Shown here piece after piece: positions 24,073-31,853 of a stretch of 39,449 bases of DNA. A model generated the notes under the pieces. That model was not told the DNA's origin and ran no database searches. It saw only the letters and a list, made by a program, of their open reading frames with translations. The translations under genes and the position numbers were made by a program. The stretch covers positions 1 through 39,449 of the forward strand of contig CAJTXP010000039.1 of the NCBI GenBank assembly GCA_910583615.1. The letters are read 5' to 3'. Numbering within the stretch: the first letter of the stretch is position 1; each line of letters begins with the position of its first letter. The stretch comes from an uncultured Lachnospiraceae bacterium. Its GTDB lineage: Bacteria > Bacillota > Clostridia > Lachnospirales > Lachnospiraceae.

Positions 24073-24243
24073 ATGGCATATGTAATTTCCGGTGATTGCG
24101 TAGGATGCGGTTCCTGTGCAGAAGTCTGTCCGGCAGATGCAATTTCTGAGGCTGATGGAAAGTATGTAATCGATGCTGATGCTTGCCTGGAGTGCGGCAC
24201 CTGCGAGGCAGAATGTCCGAACGAGGCAATCTCTGCAGAATAA
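24073..24243 (+). CDS. 2[4Fe-4S] clostridial-type ferredoxin
   Basis: A 56-residue protein beginning MAYVISGDCVGCGSCAEVCP and containing a second cluster motif CLECGTCEAECP. The two CxxCxxCxxxCP motifs bind two [4Fe-4S] clusters, as in the small acidic electron carriers of clostridial fermentations. AAAGGAGG lies 11 nt upstream of the ATG. It is a single-gene unit with its own promoter and a strong shared terminator. Confidence 0.96.
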   Translation: MAYVISGDCVGCGSCAEVCPADAISEADGKYVIDADACLECGTCEAECPNEAISAE

Positions 24244-24264
24244 TCAGATTACTACATAGTATGT

Positions 24265-24300
24265 AAAAAAGACATAGTCCTAAAGGACTATGTCTTTTTT
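24265..24300. terminator. Bidirectional terminator between ferredoxin and MerR-type gene
   Basis: A 16-bp perfect stem (24265-24280 with 24285-24300), loop TAAA, with A6 on one side and T6 on the other, so it works for both convergent genes. The last codons and the stop of the MerR-type gene lie inside it. Confidence 0.93.
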
Positions 24301-24927
24301 TGGCTGTGCGCCGAAAAACCATGGTTTTTTACGTTCTTCTTTTGCTTTTGGTTCTTTATTCTCAGATTCTCTGACTTTTGCTTCTTTTACTTTGGGAGCT
24401 TTTGTTTTTTTCTCACGTTTTTTACCAAGAGCCAGCAGTCTTCGTTGTTTTTGTGAAGAGCGGATGAGCTCGTCCAGTTTTTTGTAGTGTGTCTCTTCGC
24501 GTTCTTCCTGAAGACGGAAAAGGTAATCCATCTCCTTTACAACCTGCGTAGATACCTGATGGCTTAATTCCTTACCCATCTCCTTCTGGTTCTCCCGTAT
24601 GGCCTGTGAAACGACTTTTCCGAGGATCATCTGAAACTGTTCCATCTTATCGCCGGCAGGCGGTTCCGGTTCCCGGACGATTGCAGGAGGTACGTTTCCC
24701 TGTTCCATCTCCGGTACCAGTGCTTTGATTGCTTTAAGCTGAAAGCCCTGTTCTTTCAGATCCTTAATGTGGTGAAACATCTGGATGTTATCTTCTGTAT
24801 AGCAGCGATGCCCCATCTCGTTGCGTTCGATGGGCAGTTCGAGCTCGTCCTCCCAGTATCTGAGGACATGGGACTCTACATCTACCATCTTGGCAGCGTC
24901 GGAGATCATGTAGCGCTTCTGCTCCAT
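24280..24927 (-). CDS. MerR family transcriptional regulator with coiled-coil and basic tail
   Basis: A 215-residue protein. Residues 1-70 form a MerR-type winged helix (YMISDAAKMVDVESHVLRYWEDELELPIERNEMGHRCYTEDNIQMFHHIKDL, with the usual RYWE turn and wing). A linker follows with a long helical region (QFQMILGKVVSQAIRENQKEMGKELSHQ) that looks like a coiled coil, and then a very basic tail (KKREKKTKAPKVKEAKVRESENKEPKAKEERKK). The start at 24927 is preferred because GGAGGG lies 6 nt upstream; a Met 6 nt earlier overlaps the ribosome binding site. No effector-domain Cys residues are seen. The target is unknown. The tail might bind DNA non-specifically, as in RacA-like chromosome-anchoring relatives. 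Confidence 0.85.
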   Translation of the reverse strand: MEQKRYMISDAAKMVDVESHVLRYWEDELELPIERNEMGHRCYTEDNIQMFHHIKDLKEQGFQLKAIKALVPEMEQGNVPPAIVREPEPPAGDKMEQFQMILGKVVSQAIRENQKEMGKELSHQVSTQVVKEMDYLFRLQEEREETHYKKLDELIRSSQKQRRLLALGKKREKKTKAPKVKEAKVRESENKEPKAKEERKKPWFFGAQPKKDIVL

Positions 24928-25005
24928 ATACATCCCTCCACCTGTGAAATTGTCAACAGTTCCTCCGTATCCGCGCAGTAACTCAAACACGGTTGAACTG
25001 GTTAA

Positions 25006-25033
25006 ATTATACCATACTCCCTTGATTTTGCAA
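25006..25033 (-). promoter_or_regulatory. Promoter of the MerR-type gene
   Basis: On the minus strand, TTGCAA (25028-25033), a 16-bp spacer and TATAAT (25006-25011). It overlaps the divergent promoter of the DUF1858 gene, so the two units may be co-regulated. Confidence 0.6.
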
Positions 25034-25050
25034 GTAAATAGGCTTATAAT
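25022..25050 (+). promoter_or_regulatory. Promoter of the DUF1858 gene
   Basis: TTGATT (25022-25027), a 17-bp spacer and TATAAT (25045-25050), overlapping the divergent MerR promoter. The leader to the ATG is about 90 nt. Confidence 0.55.
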
Positions 25051-25143
25051 ATGCTCATATGCAGCAAAATCAAGATTATTTTTATAATATATGCAAGTAA
25101 AAGATGCTGCATGATGTTAAAATACAATAGGAGGTTACCCGAG

Positions 25144-25344
25144 ATGGCTAAGATTTCAAAAGATATGATCATTGCAGATCTGGTGAAAATGGATCAGAAT
25201 ATCGTCCCGATTCTTATGCGGGAAGGCATGCACTGCATCGGATGCCCGTCTGCGCAGGCAGAAAGCCTGGAAGAGGCGGCGCTGGTTCATGGGATGGATC
25301 CGGATGTACTGGTTGCAAGACTGAATAATTTCCTTGGTGCATAA
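25144..25344 (+). CDS. DUF1858 domain protein
   Basis: A 66-residue protein: MAKISKDMIIADLVKMD, then ILMREGMHCIGCPSAQAESLEEAA and a helical end. The CIGCP motif within a small helical domain is the DUF1858 pattern, often found near hybrid-cluster or redox proteins. Function is unproven; the Cys pair may bind metal or sulfur species. The start is set at 25144 with AGGAGGTT about 9 nt upstream. An in-frame region upstream is open but lacks a ribosome binding site. Confidence 0.9.
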   Translation: MAKISKDMIIADLVKMDQNIVPILMREGMHCIGCPSAQAESLEEAALVHGMDPDVLVARLNNFLGA

Positions 25345-25375
25345 AGAGAAGGAATTATGGGGTAGAAGAGCAGGT

Positions 25376-25415
25376 AACAGAGGGCAGTCGTGAAAATCGG
25401 CTGCCTCTGTTTTGT
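25376..25415 (+). terminator. Terminator after the DUF1858 gene
   Basis: AACAGAGGGCAG (25376-25387) pairs with CTGCCTCTGTTT (25401-25412), followed by TGTC. The stem reads in both directions and could also serve the convergent mecA gene. Confidence 0.8.
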
Positions 25416-25433
25416 CAGGAGCTGTGAAAAAAA

Positions 25434-26165
25434 TCAGATCATAGCCAGCTGCTGCAATGCCCTTCCATCCATCAGGAGGGTAAAATGTTCATTCATGTAC
25501 GCTTCATGGGAAGCAGAGTATTTACCATTTGATCCATATTCCGAGAGAATATTGCACACCTTGTTAAACTGCTCCGGCGTATGGTCTGATTTGGTAATTA
25601 CCAGATGATATTGTGCCGTCTCCGGATTTTTATAAAGACGATTTTCCCCATGGTAGATATCCTTTAGTATAAGAGAGGCTTCTATAATGGAATCCAGCTT
25701 CTGAAAGAGATAAAGCTTGCGCATATCCAGTTCACTGGCAAATGTAGCAGCCTGTTCCTCCCGCGTTTCCTGGGGAGAATTCTTCAGACGGTGTTCCAGA
25801 AGCTTCTGGAACAGATCCAGGACTTCATCTGCACCATCAGGCAGAAAATCTCTGGAAGAGTCCGGGGTATCACCTGCACCCTGAGAAAACCTGGAAAATC
25901 TGGTATCCAGTTCTTCCGGGTCAGAAACCTTGGTAATATCGAGAATAATGCATTCGTTGGGCATCGGAATTGCTTCGATCATCAGAGGAATGTTGTCGGC
26001 TTCAAAACCAAACTGATGGGCAGCCTGTTCCATCATGTCACGGAACAGGGAACGGGCTTTTTCCGATCCATAGGCGATCTCGCTGAGCTTGATATGGCGT
26101 ACCTCCAGATCATCACGCGTCAGGAGACAACGTATTTTGTTTTCATTGATTTTTTCTATTTTCAT
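25434..26165 (-). CDS. mecA: Adaptor protein MecA
   Basis: A 243-residue MecA-family adaptor that delivers substrates to the ClpC ATPase. The N-terminal substrate-binding part starts MKIEKINENKIRCLLTRDDLEVRHIKLSEIAYGSEKA and includes FRDMMEQAAHQFGFE. A linker region with Ser/Gly/Asp residues follows, then the C-terminal ClpC-binding domain (LYLFQKLDSIIEASLILKDIYHGENRLYKNPETAQYHLVI). Length and layout match the family (about 220-250). It is a single minus-strand gene with its own promoter. Confidence 0.92.
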   Translation of the reverse strand: MKIEKINENKIRCLLTRDDLEVRHIKLSEIAYGSEKARSLFRDMMEQAAHQFGFEADNIPLMIEAIPMPNECIILDITKVSDPEELDTRFSRFSQGAGDTPDSSRDFLPDGADEVLDLFQKLLEHRLKNSPQETREEQAATFASELDMRKLYLFQKLDSIIEASLILKDIYHGENRLYKNPETAQYHLVITKSDHTPEQFNKVCNILSEYGSNGKYSASHEAYMNEHFTLLMDGRALQQLAMI

Positions 26166-26204
26166 GTGATCACAACCTGTTTGGATTTATTTATAGTTTA
26201 GTAT

Positions 26205-26233
26205 AGTATAAACAAAAATCAGGAAGATGTAAA
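26205..26233 (-). promoter_or_regulatory. mecA promoter
   Basis: On the minus strand, TTTACA (26228-26233), a 17-bp spacer and TATACT (26205-26210), about 40 nt before the mecA start. Confidence 0.65.
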
Positions 26234-26287
26234 GCCTGACAGGTTGTGAAATAGAGGAAAATATTCTGAAATTTTTGTGAAAACTGC

Positions 26288-26315
26288 TTGAAAAAGGGCG
26301 AGTGTTGTGTATAAT
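26288..26315 (+). promoter_or_regulatory. Near-consensus promoter with no ORF for about 640 nt downstream
   Basis: TTGAAA (26288-26293), a 16-bp spacer ending TGTG, and a perfect TATAAT (26310-26315). No credible gene follows until the GH18 gene at 26954, so the transcript would have a very long leader or would be a separate non-coding RNA crossing the 69-bp repeats. Confidence 0.55.
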
Positions 26316-26605
26316 ATAGCTGTAAGTCTAAATTTCTGATTCTTTTCACAGTATCAGTGATCAAATTCCAATTGTTTTTTGTGGCATAAGGGGGGATGCA
26401 GAGCCAGACGGGCGTATGCATGTTTGCTTTTTTTACCGGATGCCGGACTTTTGCAGACAGAATATATCACATAACCTTCTTTTGGAAATATGCATATGCC
26501 ATGAATGAAAACAGCGGCAGCCGGGAAATCTGATAAAACAGAAAACCAGGAAGAAAAGTCTCTATGTCCTGAGATTTATGGTGGTGAGAACGGCTGTCAT
26601 ATGGT

Positions 26606-26781
26606 ATAATGTCACCAACTGAAGCGAAGCGGAAGTTGATGACCTGCGCGAGCATCAGCGAGCTTCCTTGTGACATAATGTCACCAACTGAAGCGAAGCG
26701 GAAGTTGATGACCTGCGCGAGCATCAGCGAGCTTCCTTATGACATAATGTCACCAACTGAAGCGAAGCGGAAGTTGATGAC
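26606..26781. repeat. Tandem 69-bp repeat, about 2.5 copies, with internal inverted repeats
   Basis: Units start at 26606, 26675 and 26744. The first two are full (69 bp, differing by one or two bases) and the third stops after 38 bp. Each unit contains GTCACCAACT paired with AGTTGATGAC (one mismatch) around GAAGCGAAGCGGA, and the direct repeat GCGAGC-ATCA-GCGAGC. Because 69 is a multiple of three, repeat-containing ORFs stay open on both strands, but no ribosome binding site supports them. The rest of the 26.17-26.95 kb gap holds only promoters and AT-rich sequence. Confidence 0.85.
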
Positions 26782-26953
26782 ATTTTACCGTATGTTCTTC
26801 CGGTGTACCGTACCATTCATATTCTGTAAAGGTTTTATGATGCAATTTTTATGGAAATGGATGGTACAATACGCTGGGAGGAACACAGTTCAGGAGTATA
26901 ATGAACGGATTTGACAGTATGGTACGAGGGATAAAAGAGTCAGGAGGACGTTT

Positions 26954-28774
26954 ATGATAAGAGACGGGAAGGAAGAGAGAGAAGAACTGGAGGAGAGAAA
27001 AGAGCGGCGGAAAAAAAAGGTGAATCATACAGGAGACAGAAGAAAACGTTCCAGAAAGCGGAGACGAAAACGCAATTCGCAGATGGCTCCGGCTGTAATT
27101 ATAGTTCTGCTGATTTTTATTGTAAGCGGAGGACTGGTGGGTAAGCTTCTGTATGATAAATATTCTCCGTCCAGGGAACAGGCAGATACAGCAGAATATT
27201 TCAATCTGGAAAATGACCAGGAGATTGCTGTTCTGGTCAATGATATGATGCTGGAGGATAAAGGAAGGCTTATAGACGGAAGAGTCTATCTGAATGTGGA
27301 GACTGTGTATCAGTATGTAAATCCGAGATTTTACTGGGATGCGTCAGAAAATACCTATTTGTATGCGCTTCCCACAGAACTGGTCAGTGCGCAGGTGGGA
27401 AGCAGCGATTATACAGTGGCAAAAGCAAAGCAGAGTGCAGATTATGTGATTCTGCGGGCAGATGGAAATGATGTCTTTGTTGCGATTGACTTTGTCAATC
27501 AATATACGAATTTTACGTATGAATACTGGGAAGACCCCAATCATGTGCATATCGTGGATACGTTCGGAGAATGGAATGTAGTGACTGCACAGAAGAAGGT
27601 ACAGGTCCGTTATCAGGCAGGAATTAAAAGTCCGATACTGACAACCGCTGATAAAGGCAGTACGATGTTCGTGCTGGAGGAAGAGGAGGAGATTGAAGAG
27701 TGGACCAGGGTTCTGACGAAGGATGGATATATTGGTTATGTGAGGGATAAACAGATCTCGGAAATGTCAAAGGAAATGTTGGAGGAGCCTGAATTTGAAG
27801 AGCCGATATACACGAATATTGCAAAAGACCATACGGTTAATCTGTCCTGGCATCAGGTAACGAATAAAGATGCCAATGAGAATATTTATCGGGTACTGGC
27901 GAATACCAAAGGTCTTACGGCTGTTTCCCCTACCTGGTTTTTCTTAAGCGATAATGACGGGAATATCGATTCCCTGGCAGATCAGGATTATGTCAACTAC
28001 TGTCATCAGAATAATGTAGAAGTCTGGGCGCTGGTGGAAGATATCACATATAAGGACACAATTTTGGATTATGAGATATTTTCAAGGACAACCAGCCGTC
28101 AGAGACTGGTAAATAATCTGATTGCCCAGGCGATTCAGTATGGTCTGGATGGACTGAATCTGGATATGGAATTTATTAATGAAGACAGTGCGAGAGGATA
28201 TGTACAGTTTATCAGAGAACTGTCCATTATGTGCCGTCTGAACGGCATCATACTTTCGGTAGATAATTATGTACCTGCAGCGTATAACAGATTCTATGAC
28301 CGGGCCGAACAGGGTGTTTTTGCAGATTATGTAATTATTATGGGTTATGATGAAACTCCGCGTAATTCCGATACAGCCGGTCCGGTTGCCTCTATTGGTT
28401 TTGTGGAAAGCGGGATTCAGAATACACTGGAGGAGGTTCCAAAGGAAAAAGTAATCAATGCCGTGCCGTTCTATACCCGTTTCTGGAGGACAGATGAGAA
28501 TGGGGAAGTAACCAGTGAAGCCATGGGTATGGACAGTGCAGATCAGAAGGCGGTGAATAACAATGTAGAACCGGTGTGGGATGAGACAACCGGGCAGTAT
28601 TATATTGAACTGGAATATGAAGGAAGCATCTATCAAATGTGGATGGAGGAAGAGCGTTCCATTGAAGAAAAATTAAAACTGATCAAGCAGTATGAGCTGG
28701 CAGGAGTTGCTTCCTGGAGGCTTGGATATGAAAGGGCTGGTATCTGGGATATTATTCTCAGGTATGTGAACTGA
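26954..28774 (+). CDS. Membrane-anchored GH18 family glycosidase with SH3-like domain
   Basis: A 606-residue envelope protein. A very basic cytoplasmic start (KERRKKKVNHTGDRRKRSRKRRRKR) precedes one transmembrane helix (PAVIIVLLIFIVSGGLVGKLL, about residues 46-66). Residues ~85-200 resemble the copper amine oxidase N-terminal-like fold used as a wall-binding module. Residues ~210-265 are SH3-like (KKVQVRYQAGIKSPIL, TRVLTKDGYIGYVRD). The catalytic GH18 domain covers ~300-600, with SPTWFFLSDNDGNI and the active-site strand DGLNLDMEFI (DxxxDxE). GH18 proteins of this kind act on N-acetylglucosamine-containing glycans, including spore cortex hydrolases such as YaaH/SleL. CAGGAGGAC lies upstream. 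cwlD follows, supporting a role in spore or wall peptidoglycan. Confidence 0.87.
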   Translation: MIRDGKEEREELEERKERRKKKVNHTGDRRKRSRKRRRKRNSQMAPAVIIVLLIFIVSGGLVGKLLYDKYSPSREQADTAEYFNLENDQEIAVLVNDMMLEDKGRLIDGRVYLNVETVYQYVNPRFYWDASENTYLYALPTELVSAQVGSSDYTVAKAKQSADYVILRADGNDVFVAIDFVNQYTNFTYEYWEDPNHVHIVDTFGEWNVVTAQKKVQVRYQAGIKSPILTTADKGSTMFVLEEEEEIEEWTRVLTKDGYIGYVRDKQISEMSKEMLEEPEFEEPIYTNIAKDHTVNLSWHQVTNKDANENIYRVLANTKGLTAVSPTWFFLSDNDGNIDSLADQDYVNYCHQNNVEVWALVEDITYKDTILDYEIFSRTTSRQRLVNNLIAQAIQYGLDGLNLDMEFINEDSARGYVQFIRELSIMCRLNGIILSVDNYVPAAYNRFYDRAEQGVFADYVIIMGYDETPRNSDTAGPVASIGFVESGIQNTLEEVPKEKVINAVPFYTRFWRTDENGEVTSEAMGMDSADQKAVNNNVEPVWDETTGQYYIELEYEGSIYQMWMEEERSIEEKLKLIKQYELAGVASWRLGYERAGIWDIILRYVN

Positions 28775-28806
28775 CAGAGAACAGCCATAAGGAATCAGAA
28801 AACAGG

Positions 28807-28847
28807 CCGCCGCATATATTTTATGGAAAATATATGCGGCGGTTTTT
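28807..28847 (+). terminator. Strong terminator after the GH18 gene
   Basis: CCGCCGCATATATTTT (28807-28822) pairs perfectly with AAAATATATGCGGCGG (28827-28842), loop ATGG, followed by T5. The longest possible start of cwlD (28834) lies inside its right arm. Confidence 0.9.
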
Positions 28848-29553
28848 ATTATTGGAAAGAAAAAAACTGGAGTTATTGATGTCCATAATCCTGATTTTCT
28901 GTGCATGTATTCTGGCGGAAAAAGGTTGGGAACGAGTACTGAGCAGTCAGGTACAGACAGGTGAGAAAAACAGGACTGTAGTGATTGACGCCGGACATGG
29001 AGGAAACGATCCCGGGAAAATAGGAGTGGACGATTCGCAGGAAAAAGATCTGAACCTGATCATAGCGAAGAAGGTGCAGAAGCTTCTGGAGCAGCAGGAC
29101 GTGGAAGTGGTTATGACCAGAGAGTCGGATGCGGGTCTGTATGATGAGCAGTCCTCCAATAAAAAGGTGCAGGATATGAAGAACCGGTGCGCCCTGATCA
29201 ACGAAACGCAGCCGGACTGCGTGGTCAGTATCCATCAGAACAGTTATCATGAGGAATATGTAAACGGCGCGCAGGTGTTCTATTATGGAACATCGGAGGA
29301 AGGAAAAAAGCTGGCGGAGATTCTTCAGAGCCAGCTGGTTTCTCATGTGGACCCGGAGAACCATCGGCAGGCAAAGGCCAACGAAAGCTATTATCTGCTG
29401 AAGAAGACGGAAGTACCCATTGTGATCGTGGAGTGCGGTTTCTTGAGCAACTGGGAGGAAGCGAAGAAGCTGCAGGAGGACAGCTATCAGAATCAGATCG
29501 CCTGGGCGGTGAGTATGGGGATTTTGTCGTATCTGGAGAAAGAGGCCGAGTAA
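28834..29553 (+). CDS. cwlD: N-acetylmuramoyl-L-alanine amidase (CwlD-like)
   Basis: An amidase_3 zinc enzyme. TVVIDAGHGGNDPG carries the first zinc His, the second zinc ligand region is SDAGLYDE, and SIHQNSY and VPIVIVECGFLSN (catalytic Glu) follow. It cleaves the amide between muramic acid and the stem peptide. In spore formers CwlD makes muramic lactam in the cortex, and the length (about 225-240) and single N-terminal anchor helix fit. Two starts are possible. ATG at 28834 gives an MRRFLLLERKK anchor but lies within the preceding terminator. ATG at 28879 has GGAG 6 nt upstream but a less positive N-terminus. Confidence 0.87.
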   Translation: MRRFLLLERKKLELLMSIILIFCACILAEKGWERVLSSQVQTGEKNRTVVIDAGHGGNDPGKIGVDDSQEKDLNLIIAKKVQKLLEQQDVEVVMTRESDAGLYDEQSSNKKVQDMKNRCALINETQPDCVVSIHQNSYHEEYVNGAQVFYYGTSEEGKKLAEILQSQLVSHVDPENHRQAKANESYYLLKKTEVPIVIVECGFLSNWEEAKKLQEDSYQNQIAWAVSMGILSYLEKEAE

Positions 29554-29650
29554 TAACTGTCTCTTTTACTCTCATGTACATGAAAACAAAAATTTCTACA
29601 ATGCCCTTTTGTTTTGTACGGGCAAAAGTCAGGCGGAAACGTTGTAAAAC

Positions 29651-29700
29651 GCCCGTGTCTGTGCATACATTGTTTCCAGGTGTACAGACACGGGCATATT
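29651..29700. terminator. Bidirectional terminator between cwlD and fruA
   Basis: GCCCGTGTCTGT (29651-29662) pairs with ACAGACACGGGC (29684-29695). T-rich tracts lie on both outer sides (ATATTTT on the plus strand, GTTTTAC on the minus strand). Confidence 0.75.
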
Positions 29701-29750
29701 TTACAATAATTACTTATAGTACAGTCTATTTGTAATCTTCTAAAAGTACC

Positions 29751-31673
29751 TTATGCTTCAGAAGAAATTTTCTTCTTAAAGGATCCAAGGAGTACTGCGC
29801 CGACAACGGTTCCGATAATCAGTGCAATCAGGTACATCAGTGCGTTTCCAACCACCGGGACGACGAAGATGCCGCCGTGAGGAGCCATGAGGGTGCAGCC
29901 AAATGCCATGGAGAGAGCGCCTGCCACGGCGGAGCCAACCATACAGGACGGGAGCACATGCAGCGGGTCGGATGCCGCGAAGGGGATCGCGCCCTCGGTG
30001 ATGAACGCTAGGCCCATGATGAAGTTCACAGGGCCGGATTCCCGCTCCTCCTTTGTGAACCGGTTCTTGAAAAGCAGTGTTGCAAGAGCAATGGCGCAGG
30101 GCGGTACCATGCCGCCGATCATGACTGCCGCCATGATGTGATAGTTGCCTGCGGCGATGGATGCGGTGCCGAAGACGTAAGCCGCCTTATTGAAGGGGCC
30201 GCCCATGTCGATGGCCATCATGCCGGCCACGACGATGCCCAGAAGGATCCGGCTGGAACCGCCCATGTTGGTCAGTGCGGTGTTCAGAGCCGTGTTCAGC
30301 GCGCCGATGGGAGGCTCTACCAGGAACTGCATGATCAGGCCCATGAAGAGGATGCCGCACAGAGGATACAGAAGTACCGGTGCGATCTTCTCTATGGCCT
30401 GGGGCAGTTTGGAAAAGACCTTGATCAGAAACAGAACCAGGTAGCCCGCGATAAAGCCTGCCGCCAGCGCGCCCAGGAAGCCGGATTTGCCTGCGGAAGC
30501 CATCATGCCGCCGACGAAGCCCACGGCCAGTCCCGGCCGGTCTGCAATGCCCATGGCGATGAATCCGGCCAGGATCGGGAGCATGAAGCCGAAGGCCACG
30601 TCGCCGATGCCTTTCAGGGTGGCGGCGGCAGGCGTGATGGTACCGAAAGCAGACCGCGCTTCGTCAGAGAGGGCGTTCACATCCACGCAAAGGCCGTCGA
30701 TCAGGAACGCCAGCGCGATGAGGATGCCGCCGCCCACCACGAAGGGGAGCATATGGGAGACGCCGTTCATAAGCTGCATGTAGAGCTTGTGTCCTATGCC
30801 GCCGGAAGCCTTTTGGGAAGAGGACGCCGCGGAAGGATTTCCTGCCTGATAGACCGGGACGTCGCCGCTCATGGCGCGGGCTACCAGCTGGTCTGCTTTG
30901 CTGATGCCGTCGGATACCTGGCATTCAATGAGTTTCTTTCCATGAAAACGGTCCATGGGGACTTTGGCGTCGGCGGCTACGATGATGCAGTCCGCCTCCC
31001 GGATCTCCTGATCGGTCAGTACGTTCTTGGCACCACCGGAACCTCTCGTCTCGACTTTGATAAAGCAGCCGGCTGCCCGTGCGGCTTTTTCCAGTCCCTC
31101 TGCTGCCATATAAGTGTGGGCAATGCCGGTGGGGCAGGAGGTAACGGCCAGAATCTTGAAGGCGCCTTCCACCGCCTGCGTGTTCTGCGCTGCCAGCTGG
31201 TCGTTCAGGTCCGGTTTTTCGTCGTCTGCCTTATCCACGATCTGCAGAAATTCTTCTACGGTGGAAGCGTGTTTCAGACTGTCTGCAAAGCCTTCGTCCA
31301 TCAGGAGCATGGACAGTTTGCTCAGCACGTCCAGATGCACATTGTCTTTCGTGTTGGGAGCCGCGATCAGGAAGATCAGATGGACCGGCTCTCCATCCAG
31401 GGAATCAAAATCCACGCCGTCTTTGACCACCATGGCTGCCAGTCCCGGCCGGTCCACAAAGGGGCCTTTGCCGTGGGGGATGGCGATGCCTTCCCCGATG
31501 CCGGTGGTGCTTTCTTCTTCTCTCCGGTAGACTTCCTGACGATAGGCTTCCCGGTCGTTGATCTTTTCGCTTTTGATCATCAGGTCAACCATCTGGTCCA
31601 GCGCTTCCTGCTTGGAAGAGGGTGTTCCGGTAAGTGAGATACTTCTTTTGTCCAGTAAATCTGTGATCCGCAT
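29751..31673 (-). CDS. fruA: PTS fructose transporter subunit IIABC
   Basis: A 640-residue three-domain permease that imports and phosphorylates fructose to fructose-1-phosphate. EIIA occupies residues ~1-150 with the phospho-His in GEGIAIPHGKG (His 67). EIIB occupies ~170-270 with the phospho-Cys in AVTSCPTGIAHTYMAAEG (Cys 180). EIIC from ~300 has 8-10 membrane helices, including MLPFVVGGGILIALAFLIDG and MGGPFNKAAYVFG. GGAGGAAT lies upstream of the minus-strand ATG. It follows fruK after a 180-nt intercistronic gap. The gene is GC-rich, which is why a 499-codon ORF also stays open on the opposite strand. Confidence 0.95.
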   Translation of the reverse strand: MRITDLLDKRSISLTGTPSSKQEALDQMVDLMIKSEKINDREAYRQEVYRREEESTTGIGEGIAIPHGKGPFVDRPGLAAMVVKDGVDFDSLDGEPVHLIFLIAAPNTKDNVHLDVLSKLSMLLMDEGFADSLKHASTVEEFLQIVDKADDEKPDLNDQLAAQNTQAVEGAFKILAVTSCPTGIAHTYMAAEGLEKAARAAGCFIKVETRGSGGAKNVLTDQEIREADCIIVAADAKVPMDRFHGKKLIECQVSDGISKADQLVARAMSGDVPVYQAGNPSAASSSQKASGGIGHKLYMQLMNGVSHMLPFVVGGGILIALAFLIDGLCVDVNALSDEARSAFGTITPAAATLKGIGDVAFGFMLPILAGFIAMGIADRPGLAVGFVGGMMASAGKSGFLGALAAGFIAGYLVLFLIKVFSKLPQAIEKIAPVLLYPLCGILFMGLIMQFLVEPPIGALNTALNTALTNMGGSSRILLGIVVAGMMAIDMGGPFNKAAYVFGTASIAAGNYHIMAAVMIGGMVPPCAIALATLLFKNRFTKEERESGPVNFIMGLAFITEGAIPFAASDPLHVLPSCMVGSAVAGALSMAFGCTLMAPHGGIFVVPVVGNALMYLIALIIGTVVGAVLLGSFKKKISSEA

Positions 31674-31853
31674 AAGTTATTCCTCCTGTTAGATAAATGG
31701 CACTAAGTGTTTGCGCACACGGAATTTTGCTCCATGTGCCGTTTACCATACTTTTTCGGCGATTTTCAAACGCCGGAAGTATATTTACGAGTGATAAAAT
31801 TTTCCACAGAACTTTGAGCATCGACGCTTGTGAGTCTGCATTACCGGCAAATT
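31674..31853 (-). other. 180-nt fruK-fruA intercistronic region
   Basis: No gene is seen. On the minus strand a CGGCG/CGCCG hairpin (around 31758-31780) and a GGCAC/GTGCC pair (31699-31740) are present without a T-run. They may stabilise or process the fruK-fruA message. Confidence 0.4.

Noticed and set aside
26606..26781. CRISPR array
   Set aside because: Only 2.5 units with no spacers between them and no cas genes nearby.
26467..26914. Repeat-containing ORFs (MSPTEAKRKLMTC... on plus, MLAQVINFRFASVGD... on minus)
   Set aside because: The 69-bp unit is a multiple of three, so any frame without a stop stays open in every unit. No ribosome binding site is present and the sequence looks like a nucleic-acid-level repeat.
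30138..31637. 499-codon ORF on the plus strand
   Set aside because: It lies exactly antisense to fruA, whose GC-rich third positions keep the opposite frame open. The product has no known domain and no promoter or ribosome binding site fits.
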